A DNA stretch of 64,000 bases from Scortum barcoo (Eukaryota; Chordata; Actinopteri; Centrarchiformes; Terapontidae), in assembly GCA_023238725.1 (NCBI GenBank), contig CM041553.1:13823001-13887000 (forward strand). Direction: 5' to 3'. The notes beneath the pieces were generated by a model. It made no database searches and was not told the origin of the DNA. It worked only from the letters and a program-made list of their open reading frames with translations. The position numbers and the translations under genes are program-made. Of the stretch, positions 34,622-47,600 are shown piece after piece. Numbering within the stretch: position 1 is the first letter of the stretch; each line of letters starts with the position of its first letter.

Positions 34622-34956
34622 ATCCTCAGGGCAGAGCTCATTGTGTGAACACGTATGTTGAGCAAAGATGCAGTGCACCCCGGGATTTGGCTGCGCGGTC
34701 GAGTCATTGAGGAGCAGCCTCTCTAGATATTACGGGGCATCAATCCCTGTCTGTCTGCCTGTCTAGGCTGTTAACCACCTCTGGGCTGCACCATTGATCT
34801 CCGTAATTGACTCCCACTCTTCAAAGGAAGCTGAGAGTTGGTTTGATCCGAGCTGTTTACTTTCACAGCCCCTATAGCCCTGCTCTCTGAAGAAGAGAGC
34901 TATCAACCACTTCAGGCATGAGCTGGCATATTATAGTACTATTACTGTGCATGTGT

Positions 34957-35018
34957 TTGTGTGTGTGTGTGTGTGTGTGTGAGAAAGAAAGCAAGGTAGA
35001 GAGAGCGAGAGAAAGAGA
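34957..35018 (+). repeat. compound TG / GA microsatellite
   Basis: A TG run of about 24 bases leads into an interrupted GA stretch. Confidence 0.85.
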
Positions 35019-37756
35019 CCCAACATAGCCTGTAGCCTTACAGGCCTGGGGGTTAGCTAGCAGCTTTTTGCTGTTACATAAGGACAGGGAATTGCAACCT
35101 GCACATTCCCTGTTATCTATCTATCCATGTATGTAAGGAAATAACTGCTGAGAACCATGTGCTGTAACTCTGCTGTGCACAAAATTACAGGCTTGATTCA
35201 GCCATTGTTTGACTGAGAAATGTTGCTCCACACCACGAGCCTCGCACCAGTGCCACAACCAAGATAACACAGATGATGTGACAAACAGGATGTTAAGCTT
35301 AGCAACATGTTTGTGGCTGATTAGAATGATAAAGCTCATCTTCTCTCCACTCTGCATGCAGTTTCGTTCCTGCATTTTTTGGGCTCAACTTGAACCACAG
35401 TGTCAGTGGAGGGGAAGCTGCTAACCACAGCCTCCGTCAGGTCTGCCTGATAGCAGCTCGCAAAGAGCAGCTGATAACAAACACTCGCGAGCATACGATC
35501 ATGTGGATCGGCCTAATCTGTTAAAAAAAATTAGAAATGCAGCTCTGTTGAAATGGCTTCACGCTTTAATTTAAATATAACACTTAAATCAACAGAGGGG
35601 ATTTGAATGGGGCTTTACCATCTTTGGACCTGCTACCAAGTCATGTTTACAGACTGTGAGTGAAGGAACCTTGAAGCCTTTTATCACCCAGTCTGCAGTG
35701 GGGTTAGCTATTAAAGTTTATGGACCAAAGAAGAGTGTGTGTGTGTGGTGGGGGGCACATCAGTAGTGCTTCCAGTGTACCAAGGGCAGGCTGCTTGTGT
35801 CACAACTTGACTCTCTTCTACCTGCAGCTCTGTCTGTGGGCTAGATAGACATGGAAGCGGGGATCCGATTTTTCTAGTAAACGTTACTCGACAGACCCTT
35901 ATCATTTTTGGTGCCCTGTGCAGCACTTGGAGGCTTCTGTCAGAAAACCTGGGTTGGCCTGGGAGTTGGCCGGGCACCAAAAGGCCACAGCCACAGCCCG
36001 ATTAAGTAAGCAAGAGCAGGAATAGAGGGACAGAGACGTGAAAAGGCAGTAGAGTGGTAGGAAGGGCTTCTTGTTTGTGGGACAAGCATTGACAAGCTGA
36101 AGAATGTATGTGAGAGCAGGTAGTGAACACTTAGCCTGTAGCGCTGTCTTTTCTCTCTTTTCCTCTCTTTCCTCTGCGACAAGAGAATCACAGGTACTCA
36201 GGAAACTTAAACTGTTTTGTGAGCCGGGGGGGAAAAAAAAGGATATTAACTTGTCTGCCGCTCTGCAGCGTTTATCATACATGGCTCTATAGATCTTTCT
36301 GTACTTACAGTAACTGCAGGAGAATCATGAAAAGGAGTCCCCTCCATCTCTCAGCAGTCTGCTTTCAGTGAGTATTTACCTTTCAGGCTGAAAAGGTCCA
36401 GCCTCCTTTTTGAGCACCTATCAAATCTCCCAGTCAGGTGCAAAAGTATCTTCTCGGTTCCGTTAGTTTTAGCACAGAATGTGTGTCACATTAAACGTTT
36501 TTGAGAAGTATCGAGAATGTATTTTCAGTACGCTAAACATATTCATCTGCTGGTGACAGCGCTGACAGAGAGCTGCATCTATATATTTTCTTTCACCTTC
36601 TTCAGTTCTCAGCGTTTGGATGATGCGTGATTTTTGTTGAATTGTCTGCGGTAGCATGCACATGAATTGTGACATTATCTGATTGAAAAGCAAATTTCAC
36701 AGTCCCAGAAAATATCCTGCTCTGGCATACTGCAGATATACAATGGTAAAAATAGCACACTCGAGACACTGGTGAATTCATTCAATGGAAAAGCTTCAGC
36801 CCCCATGAAAATATGGAGACTTGATATTCAGTGCAACACTATCAAAGATGGCATAATAGGCTGGGATAATGATTGAGTTTGTTTGTCATTGCAGCCCATT
36901 TTTCAAGACAGCTCTACTCCTCAAACAGCTGGCTAATTAAACTACCAAATGCATTAAGTATTGACAAAACTGTGCCATTGTAGCTCCAATTTTTACATCA
37001 CTCAGATATTAAAATATTGATTCAGCTTTGAATCATAACGCACAGTAATGTATCCATTGTTGTTGTTCCTCATAGTCTGCTACATAATTTAGTTTAGATA
37101 TGGATTTTTCTTAAACCCTCCATGTGTTCTCATGGCAATTTACACTTGATAAGAATTATCACTGAATTATGTCAGCATAGAAGTTAAGTCATGGAAAGCT
37201 ATGCCAATTAAGAAGCCACTTACATGATTTTACACTCAAATGATCTGACTAGAGATGAAAAAGATTAAAATTTGGCTTTCTTTTTTATCAAAAACAGACC
37301 CAGAAGGCCTTTTTTAGTTTCATGTTTGCTCAACGAGTCATACTGGCGTTTTACAGTAGGTGGGTTTGGTGCCTTTGATACATTTAAAAGTTATTCATAA
37401 AGCAGACAAAAATAGTAAAAAAAACATTAATAAGGCATGTAATTACCCCCCCCACCAAAAAAAAAAAGAACTACATCAAAGTATTTTGTATCTAAGCACA
37501 AATCGGTATTGTTACACTCAGATAAGTTCACCTCACGCGGCTCAGAGCGCACACACACTGCCTCAGGACCAGCGTGAGTAACATAGCAAGAAGTACACAG
37601 CATCTGGAGCCTGCTGTGCTTTTCTTACACAGGTCAGACTGGAACAATTCAAATTCCCGCAGCAACTGATCACATCAAACAGACATCGAGCCTCATAAGC
37701 AAAATGTATATTTCCACTAGCTGCGTTGGAGGAGCCTTTATCAAAATATGAAACAC

Positions 37757-37928
37757 AGGGCGCACAGGTGGCTCAGTGATAGAGTGCGTGTATGAGGCCA
37801 TGGGCTGCAGTGGGCCCTGGTTCGATTCCCAGCCGGGGCCCTTTGCTGCATGTCTTCCCACCTTTCCTGTCACTCTTCAGCTGTCCTGTCTATAGAAAAG
37901 ACCAAAAAATATAATTAAAAAAAAAAAT
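37757..37928 (+). mobile_element. tRNA-derived SINE
   Basis: An A-box-like TGGCTCAGTGATAGAGTG (37769-37786) and a B-box GGTTCGATTCC (37819-37829) are spaced as in a tRNA promoter. They are followed by CTTTGCTGCATGTCTTCCC, a CT-rich body and an A-rich tail ending at 37927. Near-matching flanks (ATGAAACACA before, ATGAAATGCACA after) suggest a decayed target duplication. The head and the CTTTGCTGCATGTC body match a widespread fish SINE I know. It is not a functional tRNA: the 3' half does not form a proper acceptor stem. Confidence 0.85.
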
Positions 37929-39909
37929 GAAATGCACAGACTAAGATACAATTAATCTAAAGAGAAGGTCATTTTGACTCTTAATTTTTTTTCTTAAAAA
38001 CTTGTAGGACTGACTGAACAACATGAGCAACTTTAAGGCTAATAACGCTCTAAAAACACTCTTATGTAATGACATCTCCACTTTTACATTTCCAGAAAAA
38101 TATAAACTCTTCGTCTGAGAGACAATTGCAGTGCTGGTAGTCCCTTTCATGTAATCTGTCGGTAATGCAATGGATTAATAGATAGTAAGGGGCAAAAGCT
38201 GGTGAGCTCAGGTTGGCTGGCTGCATCTCTGTCTGTCTGCAGACTTTTCTCTTTTTTTTCTTTTTCTTTTTAACAGATCAGATCAGAAGCAGGGGAATGA
38301 GGTCAAGGTAGAGAACCATGAAAGGAATGAGTCAGGGAAGAATGGGAGGACAATGTCGAGGGTAGACGGCTAAGAATGAGAACATCAGCTCACCTGGGGA
38401 AAACACAACTGCCTGCCTGCCTTTTTCCGCGCTTGTCCTGAGTTTGGGGGTGACTGGCTGTAAGAGATCCCCCCTTTGCGTCTATGTAAAAACGTTTGCT
38501 AGTGTCACTGTATCTGTGATCTTTACGTATCCTAATATATCCACCATCTACAGATTCATATACAGTCCATGAACAATGCGGGTGCGTGTGCAGCGGCGAG
38601 AGTGTTTAACCAGCTGTGAGTGCTGGTTGAATAATGCTAAAGAGTAGGAATCAAGAAGTACTAATGCTTTTCCTTTTCGCTTCCAGGAGCCTCAAACATC
38701 TTTACTGCAGTAGGTAGCTTGTGCTCCCCATGTTGAATGTAAAACCAATCCCTGCCAGTCTCGGCGTGCTTTTCATGAACGCTCACTTTAAATGCTGTAA
38801 AATATGTCAAAACATTTTGAACTTCAAAGTAAGGCATTAAAAAAATGTCTCTTTTCAGCATGCTTGATTCATATTTTGAACACGCTTTGATCCAGGATTT
38901 TCTATGCATGTTGTTATTCAACATGCATTTCTGTTCCTCTGAGATTCTAACAAATTCCCATTGTACACAGGTTTTTGGAGTGGGAGTGCACACAAAAAAG
39001 GCCACAAAAACCCACCGGTAATCACTGACAAAAAAAAAAAAAAAAGAGCAGTAACCAACTACGAAAATGTACAAATGGATTTGGCAACATAAATACTGTT
39101 GCGTAGTCAGAGTAAGCATCTTAGGAAGTCTTTGGCAAGTGCAACTTCTTCATGTGCTGCATCTGACTCTGCCTTCCGCTTGGCACGCGGGTCATCAATC
39201 CCTGTCTTAATGAAGGCTGCATGAACACTTTAAATACGCTGTTACCACCCACACTCCCTTATTCCACACCCCACCTCTCAATATTAAGAATGGTCGACGA
39301 CTCATCACCGCGGCCTCCGCTGCTCGGTGTGTTTGCATATTCACGTGTGCTTAGAAATGTTAGGTGGGAGTGCGCCTGCCTGCATGTGTGTGTGTGTAGT
39401 GAAGTGTTTGTGTGCACATCTCATTGTGTTTGCTTGTGTACCTGCACAGGGTGATAAGGGCCGGTCTAGAGCGTGTCCTTTGTTCTGCCAGAATTAACCC
39501 CCCCACCACCACCACCACCTCTCCAGTGTCAGCATGGGTAAATTAAACCCCACTTAATCCAAGGTTCGAGCCCAGATAGTTAAAACCTAAGCTTTGTGTC
39601 ACTGGTGCTGCTGTGTGGGTTTGTTCCTCATTGTTTCGAAATTATCTCATGTCTTTCTCTCTCTCTCTCTCCCTTTCAGTGGCAGCTTGTGTTAGTAAAT
39701 ATCTGAGTTAGAAAGAATGTATAAAGAGTGTCTCAACGAGCCTCTTGTGCAATTCTCAAGTGTGTCAGTGTGTGTTTCGAAGTGTTTATCCGCGCGCACA
39801 CTCCCACACGTACACCTTGCTCCGTGTGGTCGGGGTTCATGTTAATTCAAGTAGCCATAACAAGTGTTTCTTTTTCCTGTCGGCCATCTGAGTCACAGGC
39901 TGCAGCCGA

Positions 39910-40200
39910 GGTGTGACACACAGAAGTCTGTCTCTCTCTCTCTCTGTCTTCCCCCTTTCTCGTCTCCCTCTGTTCTTCTTCTATGTCTCTCTCCCTTTTC
40001 TGTGTTGCTAATCTTGGTTCTCTACCCATTAATTGTTTGCCTTCCTTCCTTTCTGCCTCTTCCTCTTCTGCGCTGTGCCTCCCTCCTCCTCCTTCTTCTT
40101 CCCCCCTCGCCACCCCTACTGCCTGTATTTGTCGACTCCCTCCCTCTTGTGGCTCTCCTCCTCTCTCTCTCTCTCTCTCTCCTGAGTCTCTCCAGTCTCG
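39910..40200 (+). repeat. pyrimidine-rich (CT) domain
   Basis: Almost 300 bases are dominated by C and T (TCTCTC, CCTCCTCC, TTCTTCTTCC). Long polypurine/polypyrimidine tracts can adopt triplex DNA. They also mimic splice-acceptor tracts. No exon in phase with inpp4b follows it. Confidence 0.8.
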
Positions 40201-40475
40201 CTTAATGTCAAGCCTACCACAGCAGCAACAGCGGTAGCGCCAGTAGCTCACTCTAGCCAGTTTTCAGTCACAGCGGAGGCTGCAGTGTGTGTGTCCAAAT
40301 GTGTGTGTTTGTCTGTCTGTTTCGTATGTTTGCGTGTTTACAATGTATGTAACAGCCAGTGTGCCTGCAGTTCTCTAAAGAGTGAATATACCACGTACAT
40401 GGAGTTACTTTAACTGGAGCAAGACATGAAGAAAGACCATCCTGGAGCTCTTTAAGAGGAAGAAAGAAGACATAC

Positions 40476-40494
40476 TCTTCTCTCTCTCTCTCAA

Positions 40495-40563
<69 letters not shown>

Positions 40564-40610
40564 ATCTCTCTCTCTCTCTCTCTTTATCTCTCTCTTACTC
40601 TCTTTATTTC
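40476..40610 (+). repeat. (CT)n microsatellite
   Basis: There are about 135 bases of CT repeats with TTTATC interruptions, in intron 4. Confidence 0.95.
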
Positions 40611-40731
40611 AGTCTGTCTCTTTCTGTCGGCCTCTCCTCATTTCTGGTGCTCTTCTCTTGCTGTCTTACTGACTCACTCGCTTGCTGCTGCTTGGATTGT
40701 GTACAACAACATAAATGTAAGTGGACTTCCT

Positions 40732-40772
40732 TGTGTGTGTGTGTGTGTGTGTTTGCGTGTGTGTGTGTGTGT
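40732..40772 (+). repeat. (TG)n microsatellite
   Basis: This is a TG run with a single TTTGCG interruption. Confidence 0.9.
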
Positions 40773-41161
40773 GTAACTGTACACACTGTATGTATGTGGT
40801 GTTGCGTGTGTGAGATCTCACTCTTTGGGTCAATTTGAACCTACTGTGGCCATAATTTGTGCCCGAGTGCTCACATTTGCATGTTAGTATAAATGGCATG
40901 TCATGACATCTCTAACGACTTAATTAGGACAATTTGTAAAGCCCTGTTTGTAGTGAAGGAGCGGAGTATCCATGTAGACACCACTGACCTCCATGGTATA
41001 AATCTGCTCATATTCATAAATGTTTGCCAGATGTGTTTTATTCAGCGGGTGCCAAAACTGTCACCACTGCCATTTATACAAAATGTCATTTGTCGGCATA
41101 GCATGTGAATGAATGCCCTCTCCTCCAGGTTTTCTCTGCAGCCTGTGTGTATGTGTGTCTA

Positions 41162-41219
41162 TGAGAGAGAGAGAGAGACAGTTAGAGAGAGCGGGAATGA
41201 TTGTGAGAGTTAGTGTGTG

Positions 41220-41284
<65 letters not shown>
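41162..41284 (+). repeat. compound GA / (TG)n microsatellite
   Basis: A short GA run is followed by a nearly pure TG run of about 60 bases (41224-41283). Confidence 0.95.
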
Positions 41285-41285
<1 letters not shown>

Positions 41286-44122
41286 ACTCTGTCACTCAGG
41301 GCGTGGAGAAAATCAATAGATCTACAGCTTGAGTTGGACCGTTTACCTCTGCCAAGTGATGGGCAGACACTGTGGCCTTCAAAGGTCCACTGACAAGTGC
41401 TTGGGATTGCCTGCAGATGTATACTAGGTCAGCTCCTGGACAGCTGTCTTTCATTTTTTTTGGTCTATGATTGATCTTTGTGTGAGTGTGTTCTCAAGAG
41501 GACTTGTTTGGTTAGGAATGTGTATTCATCTCTGAGCTTGTGTAACATATCTCTCCAGCAAGCAACTGTCACTTTTTTTTTTTATTGAAAACTAGCGAAG
41601 GAGATCATAGATCAAAAAAGTTTCTCCTGTATCTTCCACAACCAGCGTGGCCAATAGAAGCAGTCAAGAGAATAAGTAAGAGCGGGCGAGGCGATGGATA
41701 GAAAAAAGAGAGAGCCGGAGCATGTGAGAAGGGAACAGAGCGAGACCATCATAATCAATCCTCCATGATCCCGGAAGAGCATCATTTGTCTTCTTCTCTC
41801 ACTCCACTCCTCCTATTGCCCCCATCTTTCTCTCATTTTCTGTGGTGCAGCCACTTTGATCTTGCATACGAAGACAGTCTCCAGTGCTTCATTACTTTTA
41901 AAGCCTTCATCGTGAGGGGCCATAAAAAGATGCTAAGGAATGGATTTGTAAGACCATTTACCAGACGTTCTGTACCGGCTTGCCAGTAATGGCTACACAG
42001 GGATATAATGTTCCTCTACGGTGTGTAATGGCCTTCTGTGCCTTGTGCTCTAGGTTATCAGGGCGAATGAGGATTGGCTGCAATACGTCAGCGCTGAAGA
42101 ATATGACGTTGTGCATATTATGTGGTGCCTACTGGGGGTCCTGGCTCTGTTTAATTCATAAGGACAAGGCACTATGCTGCATAAACTTGTAACTGAATAT
42201 CATGCTCTGGGTTGTGTATCTCAGACTTGGGCTGCTTCTGAAGCCTTTCACTGCGCTTTAATATCATGTAATCACGTATTATTTTGCTTTTTTTCATACG
42301 AGTGTGACTGACTTTGTGTTTTAGTTTCTTCCTCTTTCTCTTTCTGTGAGTGCACTCATGCATGTGTCTCAGTATTTGCCTGTCTGTGAGTGGGCTGGGG
42401 CAGGAGAAGGTGTTTGGGGCAGCATTTGGCCGTAAGCATATGTGGATTCGTATGGTGTAGCAGGAAAATGCTCGGGGAGGAAATGATTGAGTGAAAAGGT
42501 CAGTAGACAGGATGCCCTTTTTTTTTATCTGATACAGGGGACTGTAGAGAGCCTTAAAAAAAGGGGAGAGAAAGAGCAGTGCAGTGGTAGGAAGAGGGGG
42601 TAACTGAGATTAGAGGTAAACATGTTGCCAGATAGCCAAACAATAAAAGACAGAACAAAGGTGAAGAAATATAGCAAATCAGTACAGCAGTGCACAGCAT
42701 TTTCAGCTAGGACCATCTCATGAATCTTAAAATCAGTGAGTCATGTCTGTGATGACTTTATAGCGAGGGAACGCAGCAGTCACGTGACCTGTGAGCTCCA
42801 CTGTGTTTCGGGGTGCTCCCTCTCATCAGTCATGCCCTCGTTTCCACAGTTGTGACCATTACCATGTGACCCGAGCTCTGCCAAACCATTACACAAACCT
42901 TGTGAAGCTTTTTACACAATTTTCACAATTTTCCACAATATTCCAATTTAAAATCTCATTGTGCAGAACTCATTAGAGTACTTTTTTAATATGAAGTAAC
43001 ACAAAGTCAGGGAGTGCAGTAACACTGAAAAAAAAAGTTGGCAGCTCTGCATAGATAGAACTGATGGCGGAGACGTGCAATTTTCTAATGATATTGACAA
43101 AGAAACTGCGTTTAATATGGATTTGTTATGTCATGATTGGAGCTAAAACACTTAATAAAATATTAGCTGATGGAGAGAAAATAAACTGGCAGCTATTTTG
43201 TTAACTGAATTATCAAATGTCACAAACATTCTCAGGTTTCAGCTTCTCAAACAAGAAGATTTCCTGTTGTGTTTGACCTGGGAAAGGAATTTGAAAACAG
43301 CATTGTTGGACTCTTTGTACTGTCTGACGCTTTCTTAGACAAACGTTTGAATCAGTTCATTAAAAAAATTGTCTTCAAATGAATAAATAATGAAAAGGCA
43401 AAAGGTTACCTGCAGCCTTAGTGACAACTGATACCCGATCCGCTTGCTGGCAGAGGTATCAGGGCTGATACTGATCTGTCGTATCGGACCGCCTCATACC
43501 ATTTTGACAGGCTGACTTTGTTTGCACTTCTTTGGAAAGGTACAGAGTCTAAATCTGTTGAGCACAAGCTTTCTGATATTTGCTTACAATACCTGAGTCA
43601 TTTGCATACATTGTAAAAAAAAACATCCTGTTTTCATCTTCAGAGGGAAGGTGCTGCCTTTGACAGGTATCTAAAGGAGCAGGCTGGGGCAACACACAAA
43701 TTGTCTTGTTTCGTACTGTCGCTTCAGTGTTAGAAGAGCCGGCAGTGATGCTGCTGCAAAAGCCTAGAAATAAAAAAATAAAAAAAACACTTAAGTTTGG
43801 TGAATGAGATGATACTGTAGCATCTCAGAGAGGAGTGGTAACAGCTTGCGGACACTTTAATTAAGATCTTTTTTTTTCATGGTGTGTTGAAATATATGGA
43901 ATCACCTTTGTACCTGTTGTTAATTACCTGCACCGTGTTGTAACTTTGTTCGGAGCAGCCTGTGTCCTTGGCACAGTCTTAGCCCTCTCATCCTGCAGCA
44001 CGAGCTAGCATGTTGGTGGTGTTACATGCAGGTGTGAGACTTTTCTGTGTGTGTGTGTGTGTTTTCTACTGAATGTGGATCATCTCTCATCGTTATTGAT
44101 GGGCTCGTCCCCTACCTCTCTC

Positions 44123-44153
<31 letters not shown>

Positions 44154-44525
44154 TCATGACCCAGTTCTCGTGTGCTGACACCCCCTGTTCACATCATGCC
44201 TGCAGCAAACACATGTTGTCAGAGCAGTGAGAAGGGGGAGAAAGAGGGTGAAAGAGAGACGGGAAAGGAGAGTAGACCGTATGTCCCAAATGCGTTGTGT
44301 CAACAAGATCACACATTTTTCCCTTTTTTAAATCGCAGGGCTCAAAGTGATTTTGGACACATTACGCCTGACACTTACCTTTTTAACACCTCTGTGTTTT
44401 GATCCAGAGAAGAAAACAGTAGTTGTTCAGTGGCTTCTTTTTACGGTTTTATATATTTTTTTAACTGTTTTCTGGCTTTTCCATGTTAACTGGTTGTGTT
44501 TGTTTTTTTCTTTCTGGTTCTACAG

Positions 44526-44605
44526 AGCAGCTTCCTGGGCAGCGCCACATTTTCAGTAGGCGATCTGCTGAGGGCTAAAGATGAATGCCTGACCTTGAGT
44601 CTCAG
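44526..44605 (+). CDS. inpp4b: inpp4b coding exon 5 (C2 domain, C-terminal strands)
   Basis: This 80-nt exon has acceptor ggttctacag and donor AG|gtaagc. It enters in phase 0 and leaves in phase 2, with the first two bases of an arginine or serine codon. It encodes SSFLGSATFSVGDLLRAKDE and then CLTLSLR, residues 123-149. I align this with human SFLGYASFKVGELLKSKEQ and LSLR, the last strands of the C2 domain. Exon 4 can join it directly in frame, giving KSQES-SSFLG. Human INPP4B, as I recall it, has about 18 extra residues at this junction (VRTSVLPEHK and following). I did not find a matching cassette exon in the 23-kb intron upstream. Confidence 0.95.
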
Positions 44606-47600
44606 GTAAGCGCATGTTTCTGTCATCTGTTCACTGTTCTCTGTCTTCCTCTGGGCTAAATAAAATTCTAACTTTAGAGTCCAAAGATTATGCCTCTTCA
44701 CACAAGAACTGATAGACCAACTTAAACTTCAAACTCAGATGAGATGGGGAAAGAAACCCTCCCACAGATGTTGCAGCAGCAGCTTCAGTTGCAGTAGCTG
44801 CCAGCGTTGTTTGTTTCAGATATGTTTTGTTAGCGTGTGAGAATACAGTACTCTGATCTGCTTTTTGTTTCTTTTTTTTTCTGGTAAATGGGGGTGGGTT
44901 TTCTGGGAGGTGGTTAAATGAATGGAATGAAATTAATACATGTTTTGGTTGATTTGTTGTTGTTTTTTAAGGTGGCCCAAAAGATATTTTTCATTTTACT
45001 ATATTTTGGCATATACATGGTGCTAAAGACTGAGCATTATAGAGTAATAAATGAAGAAAACTTTTTGATATGTTTGGTCTGCATGCAAGAATGCTGTCTA
45101 AAGGTCAAGAGCATCAATGTGCCTTCTGCTTTTAGTCACTGAAGCTTAAATATGATCCTCGATAAAATCAGCCAGCCAACAGAGGAAGAGAATGCAAGGG
45201 AAAGTTGGAGCTTCATTTTCAGAGAGCTTATGTATAACAAAGGCAGGACCATGAGGATATAATCACAAGAAGATTGGTTGTTTGCCTTTTGGAGGATGTG
45301 TCGACACATCACAAACAACAAATAAGCTGCTCTCCTGAGCATGATTAATGGCGTGCCCATCTCATGAAGTGCCTGACGTGACTGCTAAGAAGTGTGATGA
45401 CGGTCTATAAATACATGGCACCCGCTGCTCGACAGGCATGAAATAGTGTTTTCTAGGTGGGATTAGTAATTTTACACACAAGAGCAGAAAGAGTTTTGGC
45501 GAGAGATTTGACTGTGAAAACAGTCCCGAGTACAATCCATGCATTGGTTTAAAACGAGAGTCAGATAATTGTTTCAGTAGCTTATTCCACTTTAGAGAAA
45601 AGAGGGAACAGCTCAGACTCAACTCAGATCAGAACACAGTGCATCCACATACCTGACTATTGATTTAATGTAACTGTTTTTGTTAAAATGACCAATTAAA
45701 AACTCTTTACTCATTGCTGCTGCTGATGCTGAACATTTCCTGCCACTGCACTCATTCATTCCACCTCTAGTGGTTTCTACTTGCAACAGTGATGTGCAGG
45801 TGTAGTCCTGCAATGTTTCTGTTGGAGGCAGTTTTGGGTGCAACAAATTGCAGTTCTGACCATCTTTTCCTGTCATTAATTTCAAGGGGGGTCAGAGGTG
45901 AAAAGGTGTTGTAGCTGTAAACTACAGAGGGCAGTGAAACGCGACTTTTATTGGTGATAAGTTAATCATTAAGCTTTTTGGCTACTTGCTACTGCTATCA
46001 GCTCGCTTTTGTGAATCACTATTACTACTGCTGCTGTTCACTGGTGAGGTGGTTGATATTTCTCAATAAACTTTGTAGTAAGCTTTGAATCCACTGACTA
46101 ACCTTGGTTTTCTTTAATATTTGTTGCCCAAAATGATGGTTTTGTTGCTGTTTTTTTTTCTCCACCTGTAAACTGTTAAGATGAAACTGTCTCTTTAAGT
46201 CCTGTTTGTATTATAAAACTGAATTTCCTTTTCCCTTCACACCCACTTTATGTCTGAAAACATGCCCCTTTTGGCAATCCTCTCTCTCTCTTTTTTCTTT
46301 CTTTTTCTACTCTCTTTTGTTATGCTTTTCATTTCCTGTAGGTGATTCCAGGTCAGCTGGTATAATTGTATCTTGACTATATGAGCTGCAGTGAGAATTG
46401 AGATTACAGCCCCCACCTCCTCTGTGTGTTGGCACGTTAGTGTGTGTGCATGCACACTTTCATGCAGGTGTTGGTCTTGGTGTTGAATGGTACGGACGTG
46501 TCATTTACTTGATGTACCTGTAGTCACACTGTACTGTTCTTTTGGTTCTGTTTGTTTTTCATTCCTGAGGATAACATGAAGTTCTCCCATGGTACTTACA
46601 ATGTTGCCATGCTTTTAATATAGAGGGAAAAAATCATTTTTCTTCAGTACTCCGTGGTTGCTGTTACTATGCTATGTATGTTGCTATGCTTTATCACTAT
46701 AGCTCTCTCAACCTACATATACTAATGTAGTGTCAACGGTCACTAGTGTCAAGATACATAAAAAATGTCTTAAAATAATTTACTGAATACTGAAGCAGAG
46801 AGATCTATTTTTTTCCCCATAAAATCAATTTTTTTCTAATCTCTGCTTTTTTCTTATTAATGAATGGTTGATTTTATCGCTTCGGGCCTTTGAATTATTC
46901 ATATACATCGGGGAGAAGTCTTGGGTTAGTAGGCAACCAGTGATGAACGTTTGCAAGTAGACACTGCTTCGTTTTGAGGGGTCGTAATGCAGTAAAGGTT
47001 AGGGAACCCCTGCTTAAATAATTACCAAAAATCTTAAAAATTAGGAAAGCCACTCACTTTTTACATGAGAAATGAAAATAAGAATACCAAAAACTTACTT
47101 TATATTACTCTGTAGTACAATGATCTATTGCTATTTAATGACAAAAAATTGTTTAAGTGTGATAGTTTCGATAATTAAGGTGAGCGACCTGGACACAAAT
47201 CAGACAAACACAAAGTTATCGTGACCCGAAAAGATGTTGCTGGTGTGGCGGCAGAGCTGGAGTGTGTTGCACTGCGCCATCAGTGATGCTTGCGTAACAC
47301 ATCCAGACACACAGAGGAAACTGTCTCGATTCGATATGCTGTTTGCTTGTTGGTTCATCCAGTGAGAAAACATTTCAAAGATGAGCAGCTTTTCATGAGC
47401 ATGTATGATTCATTTGGGGCTGGGGAGCCTATGATTCATAGTTCAAATTAGTTCTGCTGACCAAGCAGCTCAGATGCCGCGGCACTGACATGGACAGGGA
47501 CGCGCTTCGCTCTGCCCCTTTAAGCAACAGATGCTTCATTTTAATACAATGTCCTAATCCCCATGCGGTTAGCTGTTGCAGAAAGTCAGTTAATTTGAGT

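Larger units (their letters stand above)
21475..44525 (+). other. inpp4b: inpp4b intron 4
   Basis: This is the largest intron, 23 kb, running from gtgagt to ttctacag. It holds the solo LTR (28,377-28,791), two tRNA-derived SINE copies, one copy of a teleost dispersed repeat, and a dense pyrimidine and microsatellite cluster at 39.9-41.3 kb. I searched by eye for a 54-nt phase-0 cassette matching the human INPP4B insert and found none with correct phase. Confidence 0.8.

Noticed and set aside
37757..37840. tRNA gene
   Set aside because: A and B boxes are present but the acceptor stem does not pair and a SINE body and A-tail follow, so it is a SINE head.
38661..39119. 152-codon open frame on the minus strand
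   Set aside because: It has no recognised domain, includes a phenylalanine run from an A-tract, and has no splice or expression evidence. A frame of this length is expected by chance in 64 kb.
40196..40233. Open segment reading SRLMSSLPQQQQR after a strong CT tract, vaguely like the human INPP4B insert
   Set aside because: It is 38 nt long, so it cannot join exon 4 (phase 0) to exon 5 (phase 0) without a frameshift. The donor gtagcg is weak and the similarity is only a few residues.
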